This document shows, in pieces, positions 46,501-57,762 of a DNA stretch of 64,000 nucleotides. Positions within the stretch are counted from its first letter, which is position 1. Every line of letters begins with the position of its first letter. The notes below the pieces were generated by a model. That model saw nothing but the letters and a program-made list of their open reading frames with translations. It did not search any database and had not been told where the DNA came from. The stretch comes from Beroe forskalii. Lineage: Eukaryota > Ctenophora > Nuda > Beroida > Beroidae. Position numbers and translations under genes: made by a program. The stretch lies in NCBI GenBank assembly GCA_011033025.1, contig WFMF01000073.1:526579-590578 (forward strand). Reading direction: 5' to 3'.

Positions 46501-49500
46501 TGTTATGTCTTTAATTCTATAGTTTTACAATTTACGCATTACAATACTAAATATCTGAGCGTATCAAAATAAAGAAAACCCCTTTGCTTCAGTGCTCACT
46601 CATGTGCATCAGCGGTTTCACGAAACGGAACAAAACCGAAAACTAACCCACCATTGTAAATAACAAGCACATTAGAGAGATGAATAAAGAAGAATAAACA
46701 AAGAAAATATTGTGATATGTTAACGCATTGAATTTGTAATAATAGAAAGGGAATCGCAAAGTAGAATGAAGAATGTATAATATACTTTCCTTTTCAAAAG
46801 GGATAATTCGGTCTCAGAACTTCAGAACTAATTCTCCAATCTACATGAGGAGGAGTTATTGTTTACTTCTATATGTAGGATCTAGTGGGCTATTGTTTTC
46901 CAATTCTTTATTATTCTATTGAGTACAGTACTTGTGGACTCATCTCAGTACATATGTACTCGTCCCATCCGTGGGCCAAAGTGCCTCGGAACGCTCATCT
47001 TCGGCTTGCAACTCCCACTCACTTGGGCACCGTCTGGGCCCTTGCTGGCCCATCTTCCTCACAGTAGTACAGTACAGAGTAAGGAAAAGGAACGATGATA
47101 TTCTATTATTCAAACAAACATTCTTGCTGCATCCCATGGTGCCAATGAACAAACAAAATAATCAGAGCAGCATACAACAAAATAATCAGAGCAGTAACAA
47201 TCAAATCGCTAATGTCCCATCCTACGAGTAGTCACGCGTGCAAAAACAGAACGCAGGAACCAAGCAAATAGTAGATTGTATGTTAACATGTTGTTGGGGG
47301 TCACAGATATCATACCTAGGTACTATTATGGTATTTTGAACAAAATCTCATTCTTCAGAACATACCTACTATTATGGTAATTTGAACAAAATCTATGTCG
47401 CAGAACACGGATGGATCAAATTTGATGATCAGTAATACTTTATAAATTAAATTTTGAGATAAAAATAGCTCTAGGAGATATGGTCAAATTGATGGTTCAG
47501 ATATCCGTTGATTTCTGAACTACTGATGGCTGATAAGAGCCATGAGTATCTATTTACTAACGAGTATTTGTTAAATAAGTATTTATCTAAGTATTCGGTT
47601 ATTGACATGAAAATTAACTTTCATGTGAATGTTACCAAGCAACCAGTATAGCGGTAACTATTGGTTACTATGGTAACTATTCGTAACTACTGGTTACTAT
47701 GGTAACTACTGGTTAACTATTGGTCAACAACATTCGAGCAATAATAACTCAACAAGTAGAGAGATAGATAATACATTAAATACTATAGGTTCCTTATAGT
47801 GCATTATTTATCAAACTATTTATCCTAATTTGTTAATTTGAGGTAACCAGCGTGGAGATAAAATTCAAGTATATATGCCACGTGTTTATTAGGTTAAATG
47901 TTTCGGCTGATTTCAGTGCTGATTATCACACGAACACCACATATATTAGCGAAATTACAGAATATAGGTATTTAATACATAGTAAAAGTAGCGAATTATT
48001 CTATTATGAGGTACTTATATAAGCTACAGTTATAAAATATCAATTGTAAATTCAACGTATATTGCCCCCTCTCAGCATGGCATTTAGTAACAAAGCCATT
48101 ATCACACAATAAACTGGTCTCTAATAAGGACGCCGTACGATTGGCTGCATTAAAACTGTAATTATCGGGTTTAGCTGAAGGCCCCGTGGAGGACGGCAAA
48201 AATCAAATTCAAAGAATGAGAAACATTAGAACTTTGGTTCAAAGTCTCTGATTGAGCAATCAAAAACATTCAATGCAAACATAAGTCCCAGACTTGCGAC
48301 TAGCAGTTATTTAAACTTTTAAAGCGTGATAGCATGAATTATCAAGTAAATGAATTTGTATATTATGAAATTCAAATTTGTATGGAAACAGACAGCAATG
48401 TTCGATTATGGTAACCTTTGAGGATTACATCATATCATCGATATATAATTATTATAACAACAATATGCTTGGAGCATATTGTCATCTCTATTACCAAAGA
48501 CACGAATCAGAGGGTAAAAAGCACTCAGCTCTATAACTGCTATGTAACTTTCCTTGGGGAGCAAGTTAGCAGTAGGTTAATGCATCGTATTAAATTAGGC
48601 TTTTTAGCCGGGTACCGTATACTCGTATAGCCACTTTACCAATGACAATGGTAACATATATATTGCACCATCTTTTGTTAAAATCGGCTTCCTCGGGCAC
48701 TTTAAAAGCGAGAAAAATGTTATAGGATCTACTCAAAAATGCTTAGAATATTGCTGAGTAATAAAGTTATGCGCAATGAAAGGCTTTATTTTATTATAGC
48801 TTAATATAACCGTAAACTGCAAACACCGTGTCACAGATAATGGGAGCAGACAACAGATGAATAATATAATTCAGATACTTTCAATATTCAATAATCTGAT
48901 AATCAGCTAAGACTGCAAAAACTAGGTTACTATCGTAAGAAATATACCTGTTTGCTTCCCGCAGCACGCCATCGTATAACAGTGACGCAGGTACTCAAAG
49001 TCAATGAGGAAAATAGGAAATGGACCTATAAACCTATAAGTCTGGGCTAATCTCTGCCCAAGGCTTGCAGCCATGCATATGATGATACCATACTTTGTTT
49101 CTGCAGACCCACCATTCCAGAAACACCAGTTCCAACTTCCAGCCTTGCAGTGGTAACCTGTTCAACTTTGAATAAGAGCATAACTCGATTTTTCAGAATC
49201 CTGGCCAACCTAAATATGTACAAATCAAAAATATTTCTGAGGAATTAAAATTTTTTAAATCAAAACGAGGACAGCACACAATTTAAGGAAAAAAATCTCG
49301 TCAGTCATATGTTAAGATTGCTAGACAAAAATCTTGAATTACGTGCACAAAAAACGTTTCGAGCTCCGCCCAAAGCAAGTAGCGTTCTTAGAAATAGACT
49401 TTTAAGAAGTGGGTCGTTAAATAGTGACAGGTTCTCTCTACCTTCTTCTTAATTACTTTGACTTTCCATTTACCTTAGTAGAGTAAATGCGTCACTGCCT

Positions 49501-52500
49501 GGGAACTTTAAGCTTTTTAGTGTTTAATGCAGATTACTGGTAGTGGTATAAGGTCCACTTCACCAGAAATTCGTTCTAAATTTAGACTAAGGATTCATAG
49601 GTATGAAATTGGAAAATTGATGTGAATTTGGAATCTTATAGTCGAGTCTATTAAGCTTTAATTCGAAGGGAGTTACAACTATTTGAATTTATGTAGTTAT
49701 TCCTTCATATTTTGTTGTAGTTGAAACAGGGTTATTTTTGATAATTACCATAGAAATTCGGACGATGAATCGTGCACTGATTGCCAAGTCAACTTTTCCT
49801 ATCAATTTGAATTACTCAAAGTCCAAAGCCACCATCCATTGTCCTTTAAATTTTAAAAGCAGCAGAACACTCAAGACAAACAGTAAGAGATATAATGCAT
49901 TAGACCGACCAAATACTGTGTCAAATGTCGATATTGGTAATATTCTGTTATGCATAGCTCACTCGATTGGATTAATACGTTTGTTTACCGATTTGGTACT
50001 GTCATATTGCGTTTTTCAGCCATCGGCGCAATTAATCAATACATGTTATTTTGATTAAATTCGTGACTTTCTGACTTGGAAAAAGCTGTCGATGATCCAA
50101 TAGAATGGGACCAAGTAATGAATGCTGGTGTACAGAATCTCACTGATTTGACAGAAAAATAGTCGCGGCATTAAATAAAAATTTTAAGATTGGCGATTGA
50201 CTGATTGATTCAATTGAGCCATTGACCAATCGTAGGAATCGCATTCTTGATATGTACAAACATGATTATCCCCGTTATCTTATGATATGCCATTCTTTAG
50301 AGCAATAAAACGTGTTTTGTTTCAGTTCCCTGTAGGTAGGTTCGTGTACAAGGTGCCTAACACAAACCCTGACGATGTCAATAGTGTGGTGGTCAACTAC
50401 TACCAACACGATGCTGTCAACTTCAGGGATACTGTCATACTCGGAGTCATAGAGGTCGGGCGAGTATTGACAAGTTTTGGTTTATCGTTTCTAGCATGTT
50501 GCTAGTCTACTAAATGTTGTATACCATCTTGAATACACTTACATGTTTGACAATTGACTCTAGATCTCATCTTGCACTTGTCGGTGATCAGAGAACATTG
50601 ATTAGCTACAAAGATACCACAGACTAATTGGCATGAAGTACTTTTCTAGCCAAAGAAATCGTCAATATTGACCCTAAAATTCGTATATAATGCTTTGATA
50701 TAATGCTGTAACATAATGTCTTCATGGGTTCATTTTCAGGGGTTGATAGAAGAGCCTGCATTTAATCAGCTTCGCACTCGCTTACAACTCGGGTAATTAT
50801 CAAACTTTACTCTTAATTCCATGTCGCATTCTCAGGATGGTTTTGGAAACCATTTTACTGAGACATAGACTCCAAAGATCATGTTGAAACAGCTACGCCA
50901 CGTGTGGCACTTAATTTGTGACACAGAATTTTTGTTTGGTTTGCGTAACGCGCATGGCTGAAAGTCTACAAAATCTATTGTAACCATTTCCCGCACAACA
51001 GAATTTATTGCTCTAACTGTTGCTTTCATCAGTCAACGTGAACGAAGCGCGCGCGCCGTTTAAATTTCGAGGTGTTGGTCGAATCTCCAATCGGTCGCCT
51101 TTGGTCAAAGGCCAAAGCTAGCGCTGTTACTTGTTGCAGGTTGCTGTGATTAACAGGATGGAGGTTGGCCTGAAGTTAGCTATGGTCCAAATTAATGGCG
51201 TTGTGTAGTAATGATTCCTTTTTGTTTTTGAGTTATGTCGCATTTCAGTCTTTTTTCGAGAGAACTTGAAATTCGAAAGCACATATTTCACATGTTCACC
51301 CTAGTTATAGACACCATTGTTCATAGATACTAGATAGCATTACTCGTCAATCGAATACACTCGATGCTATTTACAATTACCCCTTCCAAGCCTGTTTTAG
51401 CGACCGTGTTACACGGTTTGGTTATACTGTCTCCACTGAGTTACAGTGCAAATAAGGTTAAATTGAAATGTGATTTTATAAAGGAGGACTCAGAAATCTA
51501 CTTAAGCGTTGAATGCGGACGAGGGTCGTCAGACCCGAGTTGGAAGAAATACTGTTGTTTGGTCGGAGAATGGTCGGTCCCAGCTGTTTCCGTTCGGGGG
51601 TATAATCCGGTTCCATGATCTCAGCTGTGACTGTATACCTTTGATAATGAACTCGGCACGCCTCGTCCATTATCCAACTTACACAGTCTCGGCTGTCGCC
51701 TCGACCATGTAAGTTGCGGTATACGGTCACCACTGGTGCTGCGTTACACACCTCCAACAGCAACTCCCTAATCGACTGGAATACTGAACGAGGGGCTGGA
51801 GTACGTGGACTACACTGATCCCAACTGCAATCCCTGCTGAACCCTTCAAAATGTAAATGTATGTATGTAGGTAACCTTCGACTCTTCAGTGGATCATCAT
51901 GGATAACTTTCGCAAATTCGTGATTCTGCTTTTAAATGGTCCCCATTGCCCAACTCTCTATCCTCTCAACTCGTTATATCTGCGAATCTTGGTTATTCCT
52001 GGAAAAAGCGCTACTACTTCTTACCGCTTACGGCCGTTCAACGGGAAAATTTGTTGAAAGTAATTTCTATGAGCACTTTATTAAGCGTTCTGGATTTTAA
52101 AATGCGTTTACTTGAGCAATCCAGTAGAACGTTTAAAATCTCATGGGTAGTTTAAGTGGAAATGTCTTTCATCTTTATTTCACACAAAACAAGCTCTAGA
52201 TAGTACTCGGTATTCTACGGAATTCTCTTCTAAGTTCTGCAGAATGTTAATGTACCCACAACGCGTCGAGACTTGATCAATCTATATGAATCATTTAATC
52301 ATCGTACGGGACTTCTCTGATAATGCACTTGTTGATTGATCGAGGTTCTTGCCAAAGCGTGTCACTTAGTCACAAGTTCTAATAAAAGACGTTTAAGGCG
52401 TGATTACCATGTTTAAGAATTTAGTAGAATGGTTGCACTATTGTCAATCCAGTAGATTGACAATAGTAAAATGAACAACGTATCCTTAGTTCCTGTTTGC

Positions 52501-55500
52501 TTCCTGTTTAACTAACTTCTTCATCCTGTTTGCTTCTCTCAACCTCTTTGAACTCATGTTTTGTTTCTATTTAACCACGGAGTAATGTTCACTTCCTTTT
52601 TACTTCTTGTTTAACTCCTGTTCTTCCCTAGCTTCTGTTCAATCCCTGTTGGTTCCAGAGAACACTCTGTTTGGATAGTTGTCATCAAACCTCGCAAGGG
52701 GTCGTGATGGTCTGTGGATATTGCACCAAAAAATTCCCTGTCTAAACCTGTTTACTTCCTTTTTACTCATGTCTATTTCCTGCTTAACTTCTATCTCTTC
52801 AGGTACAGTGTATCGGTGGATAACCACGAGAGTAATGGAGTAACGGGCTTTTTCCCTCACAGTGTGTTCCCAAGCGAACAAACACTCCCCCGACCATGTC
52901 AACCTGTACGTTGAACGGTTTCTGAAGTGGTTCGAGGAGTATCTAGGTTAGTCTGTGTGGTTGCGGTGCATCCAATCAGTCCGAGGGAATTGTGGTGGTG
53001 GAACCAATCAGTTAGAGGGATTTCTATAATGATTCACTTTCATTGGTCGAGTCATGGAGTGGTGTAAGGATTTAGGTTTATTTACAAATACATTCTATTT
53101 TTAGGCCATGTTTGAAAATTTATCGAGGCTTTTTAGCCTGAATCGTTTCACTTCGCCGGTCCAGGAAGAAAATATTGAAAATTACTCACACTTTCTAGTT
53201 ATCTAGTTACCCCTAGTTTTAATTCGCTATATTCAAAATCACCCATTTTAGGTCAGATTCGGGTGCATGATGTGAGAAAATCTATTATGGTTGTTATTCG
53301 ACTATAGTGCAATTTAACCACTTGAGTCGCACTCATTAACTTAACCCCACGCATGAAAAATAGGCGATTCTAAGTCATCAACGTATAGCAATGCGCTATA
53401 ATAATGACATCATCTTAACCGCCTATTTCTCGCAATGACATATTCGGATGAGCCTGAATATCTTTAATAAGAAAATGTGAAAATATGGAATAGACTACCG
53501 TTTATAAAACATATTATGAATCATTTTATTCAGCTATGATGTCGTTGCAATGTGAAATATGGATTTATTTCAATTTTACCATGGGTCCTTTAATATTCAG
53601 TGAGTAGAAATGATCATTTTCACAAAATGGAAATACAAAGTGGTGCTTTACTGTTTAATCAGTTAATGATTTCAGTGGAAATGAGCGGAGACTGTTTCGC
53701 GTCTCAAATGGAGGAATTTATCAGAGCGAAGCTGTTGCCTAACCACACCATTGATGAGGACATGGACCAAGTATGGCAGGAAGTCGTTACGCAGGTACGA
53801 TCGTGGGACGCATATTTCATTCAAAATATTTTCAAAGGGATTCAAATATTCTGAAAGGGATTTCTTCTATTCTAACAGCCGTAAAAAGGGAGAAAGTTAG
53901 ATGAATTTGAAGTTCTATAAATACTGTTTCTTGCAGTTTAAATCGTATATTGTCTTTCCTGTATTTCCGACACTCATCTAGGGCCCACGTCGGTAACGAG
54001 CTTGAGCATTCTTGCATTTTGGTGACTGGTTACTACCCTTTGATCTGCAAAGGAAAATGAATTTTGACTCATAGCGACAACAAAATATAGCTGCCGGGCA
54101 TGTCAAGTGCTGTATGATTGCACCTAATTTGATCCTTCACGAAGTAGATTATTAAGATTTAAAATTTAGACACATGTCTTGAAACACCCGGTAGAATATT
54201 AGAAGTATAGAATTGTAGGTATAAAATATATATAGAATTGTAATATAAACGTAATGTGACGCTAAAGCGTCTTTAACACCAGATAGTTAATGAATTGATT
54301 TTAAAATAGGAAATTTGAGGTGGTAAAATATAGTGAAAATTACTAAAAAGTAAAACCGATTGGAATTTAATATTTACTGCGATTTACTGCGATTTAGAGA
54401 ATAGACGTTAACTTACATTATATATTATAGAATCGCAGTAACAAAGTTTCATTTGCTACTAAAGAGCTTTTGTGGTATTTAACTCCAGCTAAATTCTTTA
54501 AGTCAAGAGAATTTGATAATACGTATATATTACACTCACAAGGAATCGTTTGATTGATGGAAATACAACCGTAATTTTAAGCGAATCTATTTGTCAATTC
54601 TATGTGCTAAAATTCGGGGGTAACCGGCAATTATGAAAAGGGTGATAAAAGCAAATTTTGTTGTTATTTCACAAGTTTGGTAATGAACAGGACCAAAATT
54701 TAGTGGTCGTTCTCGTGCAACACACATATGGCTATACTAAGGTTTTTTGCACTGACAATTTCTCATTTCAGGAGTACATATTCGACAGGGATCAAAGAAT
54801 GGCAAATATCATGCGTCAGCTAAAAAAGGAAGATATTCTCCAGTTTTACCGGAACCTATTCTTCGAAGACGTCAGAAAAGTTAGCGTTCAGGTATTGATT
54901 TGATAGGTCACACGCTTTTTTCACGGACACATTGTGATTATCGATTATCATAAGCACCATTAATCAAAACATGCCACTTAATCATGTCGCAGAGTAAATA
55001 ATCTTCAAGAGATTGAAGTTTAAACGATATAACTGAGAGAATTGTAATCAGAAGCTTTCGAAAATCTTGTGAATGTGATCATCGCCGTCAAACAATGTTC
55101 AATCTATCTTATCAGATCTTCAGATGTTTAAGCCTTTCACTCTGCAGGTAATTGGTAATCCTGAAGGAACTGCCTTTAGTTCGCCCTCCAATGATAAGAA
55201 TAAGGCAGAAAACGGACTTAGCACGGAGACCAGTGAGACCAGTGTTGCTGAATCAAATGACTCGTTACCCAACATGCGCCCTTTAGAAATGGTAAGTGTC
55301 TTTGGCTTGTTTTCCGTTCCAACCAGTTTAATATTATATTTGTTAATTATTCTGTCAAATATCACTGTGTTTTGGTTGTAAAAAGAATTAAAGACCTAAT
55401 CTTATTTCCTATGGGGCGTGGGCTGGGAATGATTTTCCTCAGGTTTTACCAATAGTTTAGTGCGAGTGAGGACTCTTCAATCTACTGACAGTCCACAAGT

Positions 55501-57762
55501 TTCACACATATAATTTCGTTCATTGAATATGATGGGGGAGGGGTAGGTACAGATGGCCGATAATTAATCATGAACTATATTATGTTGATAGCTTCAATGA
55601 GACCCAACCTCATTAGATTTTCCCGAAATAGCAACACCCATTAATGGTGCGTGGGAGAGCCAGGAACCATTTGCAACGTGGTTGCTGGAATAGTCTTATG
55701 GGGATGTCTCCCATATAAACGGCTCTGAGTGACATCACAGATAAAAAACTAAGTATTTCTTGTATTCTAAACTGACTGATCGGTATTCGGTTGGGGTAAG
55801 GGTTATTAAGATTTGTATTTTAAACCCTTACCCCAACCCTAATCAGACTCCTTGCTATGCTAGATCATATGCTCAATATAATTTTCAGAGTGACTTACGA
55901 TAGATTGATATATAATAAAGACTCTAAGAGTTTATATCAATATGGGGAGTCATCTAGAATTCTTAGATGGAGTATTTAGACAGACCTATCATTATTTTGA
56001 GCCAATTGATCAAAGTTCGGTGCACAATTTGGACAGGTGCTAAGAGCATTCAGACATAAGGTGTGGGGGTCCCAGCTAGGGTACGCAATATATCTGCATT
56101 AAGTTTATTAGATGGGGCAGTCTTTGAAATTTGGCCTAAAATACAGAATATACCTAGTGCAGTGTTTGAGATTCATAAATTGGGAAAAATTCGGCAGTCT
56201 TACTTAAAAGTTGATAAAAGTTTCGGAAATGTTAGCCTTCAAATTTTCAGTCTGACAAGTTAGGTGTACTGTAATGCAAGCATTGAAGTTGATGCATGAC
56301 AAAGAATGAACCTGGCATTTAAGCATTTTGGCAGCCTTTGACTATATAACTATCTAACAGTTTATGCTCAAGTTTATTTGATGAATGATAACTGAGAAAT
56401 GTTGAAGTGGAAGGAAGAAAAGTAGAAAATGTTCTGACTACGATTTACATTCATCTCGAGATTTTAGAAAGCTTCTGGTATTAACAATTGTCTCGTATTG
56501 GTAAATCGTTTAAAATATCCACTTCCTTGGAAAATATATTGATCACCCACGCTGTGAATTATCGATATCAAATACTATACACGTCACACGTCTATCATAC
56601 TTTTATACCCTCCCCTCACTCGTTTAGAGTTTGGGAAGTTGTACCGCACCACCCATTAAAAGTGCAAAATAGCATTGAATCAACTTCCATTTTATAAAGG
56701 AGCCCTATTTAAAAGCTATAAAAGCATTGGATCCAGAAATCCAGGGCTTTCACACCCGATACGAACAGATTATTGTTGTTGTTTCGCTGTTAAATGGTAG
56801 CTTAGAAGGTATCCGTTATTTCTGGTAGGCTATGCACGATCTCAGAGCTGTGACTGTTCACGATCTCAGCAGTGACCATGAAATCGGCACGCCTCGTCCA
56901 TTATCCAACTTTAAAGTATCTCATGGTTCTCCGTGACCGTGTAAGTTGCAGCATTCGGTCAACGCTTTGAAGAAAGAGCATTGCTGCCTGCTGGATACTA
57001 TTATAAAAGTTCAATTATCTTAGATGGTACCAATCACGACCGATAATGTATTTTCCATGGATCACATGACTCAGCTTTAAAGTAATCGACTTCGTGAACT
57101 TTTACCTGATATTATACGGTTGGTCGCATATCTTTGAGGCTAAAAATATACAGTCATTACAATGCACTTAGTGCTCAAGGAGTGGTAGCCATCCTTCAAC
57201 TATCGGTGAAAAGTCACCTGCATCCTGTGTCATGCAATTACCACCTGAACCCCACCCTCGCTCTGACCAGAGCTCTGTTTTTGGTGTAGTGCGCGGCACA
57301 AGCCCATCTCTGATCAGGGGAACTGCCAAACCCCTCCGAACCCTGTAATATTGGTTAAGGATTCCCCACCTTCCCTATCCCCGGCCCCTCCTCTTTTATT
57401 CACTCAGGGCCCCTGCCACCTCCCCCTCCTCTTCCCCCTGGTACAATGCGTGCATTTCACTGCATATCTGTTATTTTCTGCCCCATGATCAGGCTTATTA
57501 TAATCATCAGCTGTATCGGGTAGGGTTTGGAAGACAGAAGTTCGACAGCTTATATCCTTCTGGCGAACTTCTGTCTGTCAAACTTCAGTCAGTTGGAAAC
57601 CAACTCCTCTTCCCCTCCTAGGAGGAGCTATCGGCCGGATTAGAAGATCTTACTGAAATAACGGACGTGGGAGCTTTCCACGAGTTGTGTACCCTGCTTC
57701 CTGTTTACCGGATGGTAGCGCAGGTTATCACTGTCGATGTAACCAATTCTGGGATATCGTGA
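32354..57762 (+). CDS. NRDC: Nardilysin (M16 zinc metallopeptidase)
   Basis: Twenty-two exons: 32354-32657, 32848-32971, 33125-33232, 33350-33562, 33743-33873, 34068-34218, 34360-34553, 34696-34795, 35020-35152, 35374-35510, 35709-35851, 36008-36118, 43304-43445, 43792-43938, 45105-45272, 50326-50454, 50740-50792, 52803-52946, 53676-53794, 54772-54891, 55148-55291, 57622-57762. The product is about 1051 residues; human nardilysin is 1151. It has the inverted zinc motif HLLEH, EAVDSEY with the third ligand, and GHEGKGS, and continues through the four M16 half-domains to ITDVGAF near the C-terminus. Nardilysin cleaves before arginine at dibasic sites and is cytosolic or surface-associated. The long acidic insert of vertebrates is reduced to a short Ser/Asp/Glu-rich stretch. 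Exons 2 and 18 each need a one-base T-run correction. A GPCR gene is nested in intron 12. Confidence 0.93.
34696..36118 (+). CDS. NRDC: NRDC exons 8-12, second M16 half-domain
   Basis: Exons 34696-34795, 35020-35152, 35374-35510, 35709-35851 and 36008-36118. Peptides [33 protein letters not shown] and [20 protein letters not shown] follow the human order DPVEYVENMCENM, LYPLQDILTGDQLLFEYKP and [39 protein letters not shown] matches the LWYKKDNKFKIPKAYIRFHL strand. Introns stay under 230 bp, but codon use changes to GC-richer third positions from exon 8 on. Exon 12 ends in phase 2 and joins exon 13 more than 7 kb away. Confidence 0.92.
36843..38873 (-). CDS. Class A (rhodopsin-like) GPCR, orphan
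   Basis: Minus-strand exons in transcript order: 38873-38698, 38534-38467, 38209-37933, 37670-37516, 37291-36843. Phases join exactly to a 374-residue frame with an ATG and a TGA stop. TM1 has GNAFVL (Asn48, position 1.50), TM2 NLCVADLL (Asp78, 2.50), TM3 begins at Cys103, ECL2 has the partner Cys in NYLGCEP, and TM7 has NPIIY at about 300-304. The cytoplasmic DRY motif is replaced by NKI (127-129), followed by the usual proline at 135, and the TM6 CWxP is AQLP. These are normal-looking but divergent class A features; the ligand cannot be inferred. The gene lies wholly inside NRDC intron 12 on the opposite strand, with GC-richer codons than the intron around it. Confidence 0.9.
38205..38445 (-). 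repeat. Minisatellite in GPCR intron 2
   Basis: On the plus strand, about twelve degenerate copies of a 17-20-bp unit near GTTAGAGTGAGGAATGAGGG fill most of the 257-bp intron between GPCR exons 2 and 3. On the transcribed strand this is a pyrimidine-rich tract (CCCTCATTCCTCACTCTAAC) in front of the exon 3 acceptor, so it probably also serves splicing. Confidence 0.85.
38876..39172 (-). CDS. Candidate terminal exon of a second membrane protein, or upstream ORF of the GPCR
   Basis: A 98-codon minus-strand frame opens right after an acceptor-like TCTCACTCTAG (39182-39173) and ends with TGA at 38878-38876. It encodes two strongly hydrophobic segments, [17 protein letters not shown] and [20 protein letters not shown] with [10 protein letters not shown], then a polar tail with an N-glycosylation site (NIT). 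The stop lies 2 nt before the GPCR start codon. I do not recognise the family. It could be the last exon of another gene, an upstream ORF in the GPCR messenger, or a chance frame in AT-rich DNA; no other exon of such a gene was found in 39173-43303. Confidence 0.3.
   Translation of the reverse strand, partial: FLVELLLYFVVTAPPFDYNCRSRSIIFITYTVLIPVMFFVLWSVVYDIIIIFHLLQFKHDNITQWNNYGLYEYMDYGFVAKNCISSSHSLIDNKQTMN
39173..43303. other. Rest of NRDC intron 12, no supported gene
   Basis: Mostly AT-rich without exon-like segments on either strand, apart from a tRNA-like repeat at 43188-43260. A short open plus-strand patch at about 43031-43168 ([19 protein letters not shown]) follows an acceptor-like CCAACAG but matches no missing part of NRDC, whose exons 12 and 13 already join without a gap. 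A TGACGTCA site lies at 41548. Confidence 0.5.
43188..43260 (-). repeat. tRNA-derived SINE head or tRNA pseudogene
   Basis: On the minus strand an A-box-like GGTGTAGTGGTATC (43253-43240) is followed at tRNA spacing by a B-box GAGTTCGAATCCC (43211-43199) and GGCCGGCGCCA. The T-arm stem pairs at four of five positions, but the acceptor ends do not pair well, so an active tRNA is unlikely. The plus-strand frame across it reads APAGIRTRN, a peptide typical of tRNA-derived SINE insertions. It ends about 43 bp before the NRDC exon 13 start. Confidence 0.75.
43304..45272 (+). CDS. NRDC: NRDC exons 13-15, third M16 half-domain
   Basis: Exons 43304-43445, 43792-43938 and 45105-45272. Exon 12/13 join as [18 protein letters not shown] then [20 protein letters not shown], matching human EPAYEADVAQLEYKLVAG and GLIIRVKGFNHKLPLLFQLI. 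Exon 14 has [20 protein letters not shown]; exon 15 has [20 protein letters not shown], matching FVEGLVQGNVTSTESMDFL. All phase 0 junctions. Intron 14 carries an inverted-repeat element that directly abuts the exon 15 acceptor. Confidence 0.92.
44551..45097 (+). mobile_element. 547-bp MITE-like element at the NRDC exon 15 acceptor
   Basis: It has terminal inverted repeats of about 35 bp: left ACGGGGGGGGATCATGGATT then AAGTGCAAGACACGAGG, right the complement with few mismatches. It is flanked on both sides by CTCAC (44546-44550 and 45098-45102), a 5-bp target duplication. The interior has four or five tandem copies of a roughly 60-bp unit containing TGTACTAACTGAAATTTG and GGGACCCACCCCAAAAT. 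There is no coding capacity, so it is non-autonomous. The right end supplies the C-rich tract before the exon 15 acceptor. Confidence 0.88.
45774..45875. mobile_element. 102-bp foldback MITE
   Basis: The ends ATACTTCGCGTATTAGTAAT (45774-45793) and ATTACTAATACGCGTAGTAT (45856-45875) are inverted repeats with one mismatch; the pairing continues inward through a CNGCCGG block to a TGACGTCA-type core. At this size and with no coding space it is best described as a foldback or MITE-type element. Confidence 0.75.
47640..47745 (+). repeat. Tandem repeat GGTAACTATTGGTTACTAT
   Basis: Five imperfect copies of a 15-19-bp unit built from GGTAACTA and TTGGTTACTAT. Because GGTAAC and GTTACC are complements, the array can also fold on itself. 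Confidence 0.75.
50326..52946 (+). CDS. NRDC: NRDC exons 16-18, fourth M16 half-domain start
   Basis: Exons 50326-50454, 50740-50792 and 52803-52946. [20 protein letters not shown] and [11 protein letters not shown] match human LPSGHHLCKVKALNKGDANS and [28 protein letters not shown] matches MEEPCFDFLRTKQTLGY. In exon 18 the frame [17 protein letters not shown] must shift after GGC TTT to give [20 protein letters not shown] and [11 protein letters not shown]; the run at about 52849-52853 has five T where four keep the frame. Without the change the protein would stop shortly afterwards. Confidence 0.88.
51617..51731 (+). repeat. Dispersed repeat, copy 1
   Basis: Shares a 28-nt identical core (TCGGCACGCCTCGTCCATTA and the next 8 bases), a preceding GATCTCAGC-GTGAC segment and a following GTAAGTTGC-CGGTCA segment with 56837-56962. 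CAACTTAC and GTAAGTTG within it are complements, so each copy can form a stem. Family unknown; both copies lie in NRDC introns. Confidence 0.75.
53355..53429. repeat. Foldback element, copy B
   Basis: A segment of about 75 bp bounded by GAAAAATAGGCG and CGCCTATTTCT, the same inverted ends as the copy at 3208-3284. The interior contains ATAATGACATCATC, a one-base variant of the CRE-like palindrome found elsewhere in the window. It lies in NRDC intron 18. Confidence 0.55.
53676..57762 (+). CDS. NRDC: NRDC exons 19-22, C-terminal M16 half-domain
   Basis: Exons 53676-53794, 54772-54891, 55148-55291 and 57622-57762. [20 protein letters not shown] matches human [40 protein letters not shown] matches DLVNWFKAHRGPGSKMLSVH. 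Exon 21 is a Ser/Thr/Asn/Glu-rich surface insert ([20 protein letters not shown]). Exon 22 has [20 protein letters not shown], matching the family end ITDIRAFTTTLNLLPYH, and stops at TGA 57760-57762. Confidence 0.93.
55789..55838 (+). repeat. Hairpin in NRDC intron 21
   Basis: GGTTGGGGTAAGGGTT (55789-55804) and AACCCTTACCCCAACC (55823-55838) are perfect 16-bp complements separated by 18 nt. Function unknown; possibly a foldback element remnant. Confidence 0.85.
56837..56962 (+). repeat. Dispersed repeat, copy 2
   Basis: Second copy of the repeat at 51617-51731, sharing the core CGGCACGCCTCGTCCATTAT. GATCTCAG occurs twice at its left end, suggesting a small internal duplication. Confidence 0.75.
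57533..57575 (+). repeat. Hairpin upstream of the last NRDC exon
   Basis: GACAGAAGTTCG (57533-57544) and CGAACTTCTGTC (57564-57575) are perfect 12-bp complements with a 19-nt loop. It ends 46 nt before exon 22, in the branch-point region. Confidence 0.8.

Larger units (their letters stand above)
45273..50325 (+). other. NRDC intron 15 (5.1 kb)
   Basis: No supported exon. Contents: a 102-bp foldback element (45774-45875), a GC-richer patch at about 46950-47070 with open frames on both strands but no identifiable protein, an imperfect tandem repeat at 47640-47745, and otherwise AT-rich DNA. A 106-codon plus-strand frame at 49738-50058 has no splice context or recognisable motif. Confidence 0.55.

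Noticed and set aside
46940-47152. GC-richer patch with a minus-strand frame ([20 protein letters not shown]) between acceptor-like and donor-like sites
   Set aside because: Could be a lone exon, but the open frame continues through the donor, no partner exon was found and no family is recognisable. It also overlaps a plus-strand frame of equal quality.
49738-50058. 106-codon open frame in NRDC intron 15
   Set aside because: No recognisable motif and composition like random AT-rich DNA; no splice sites link it to NRDC.
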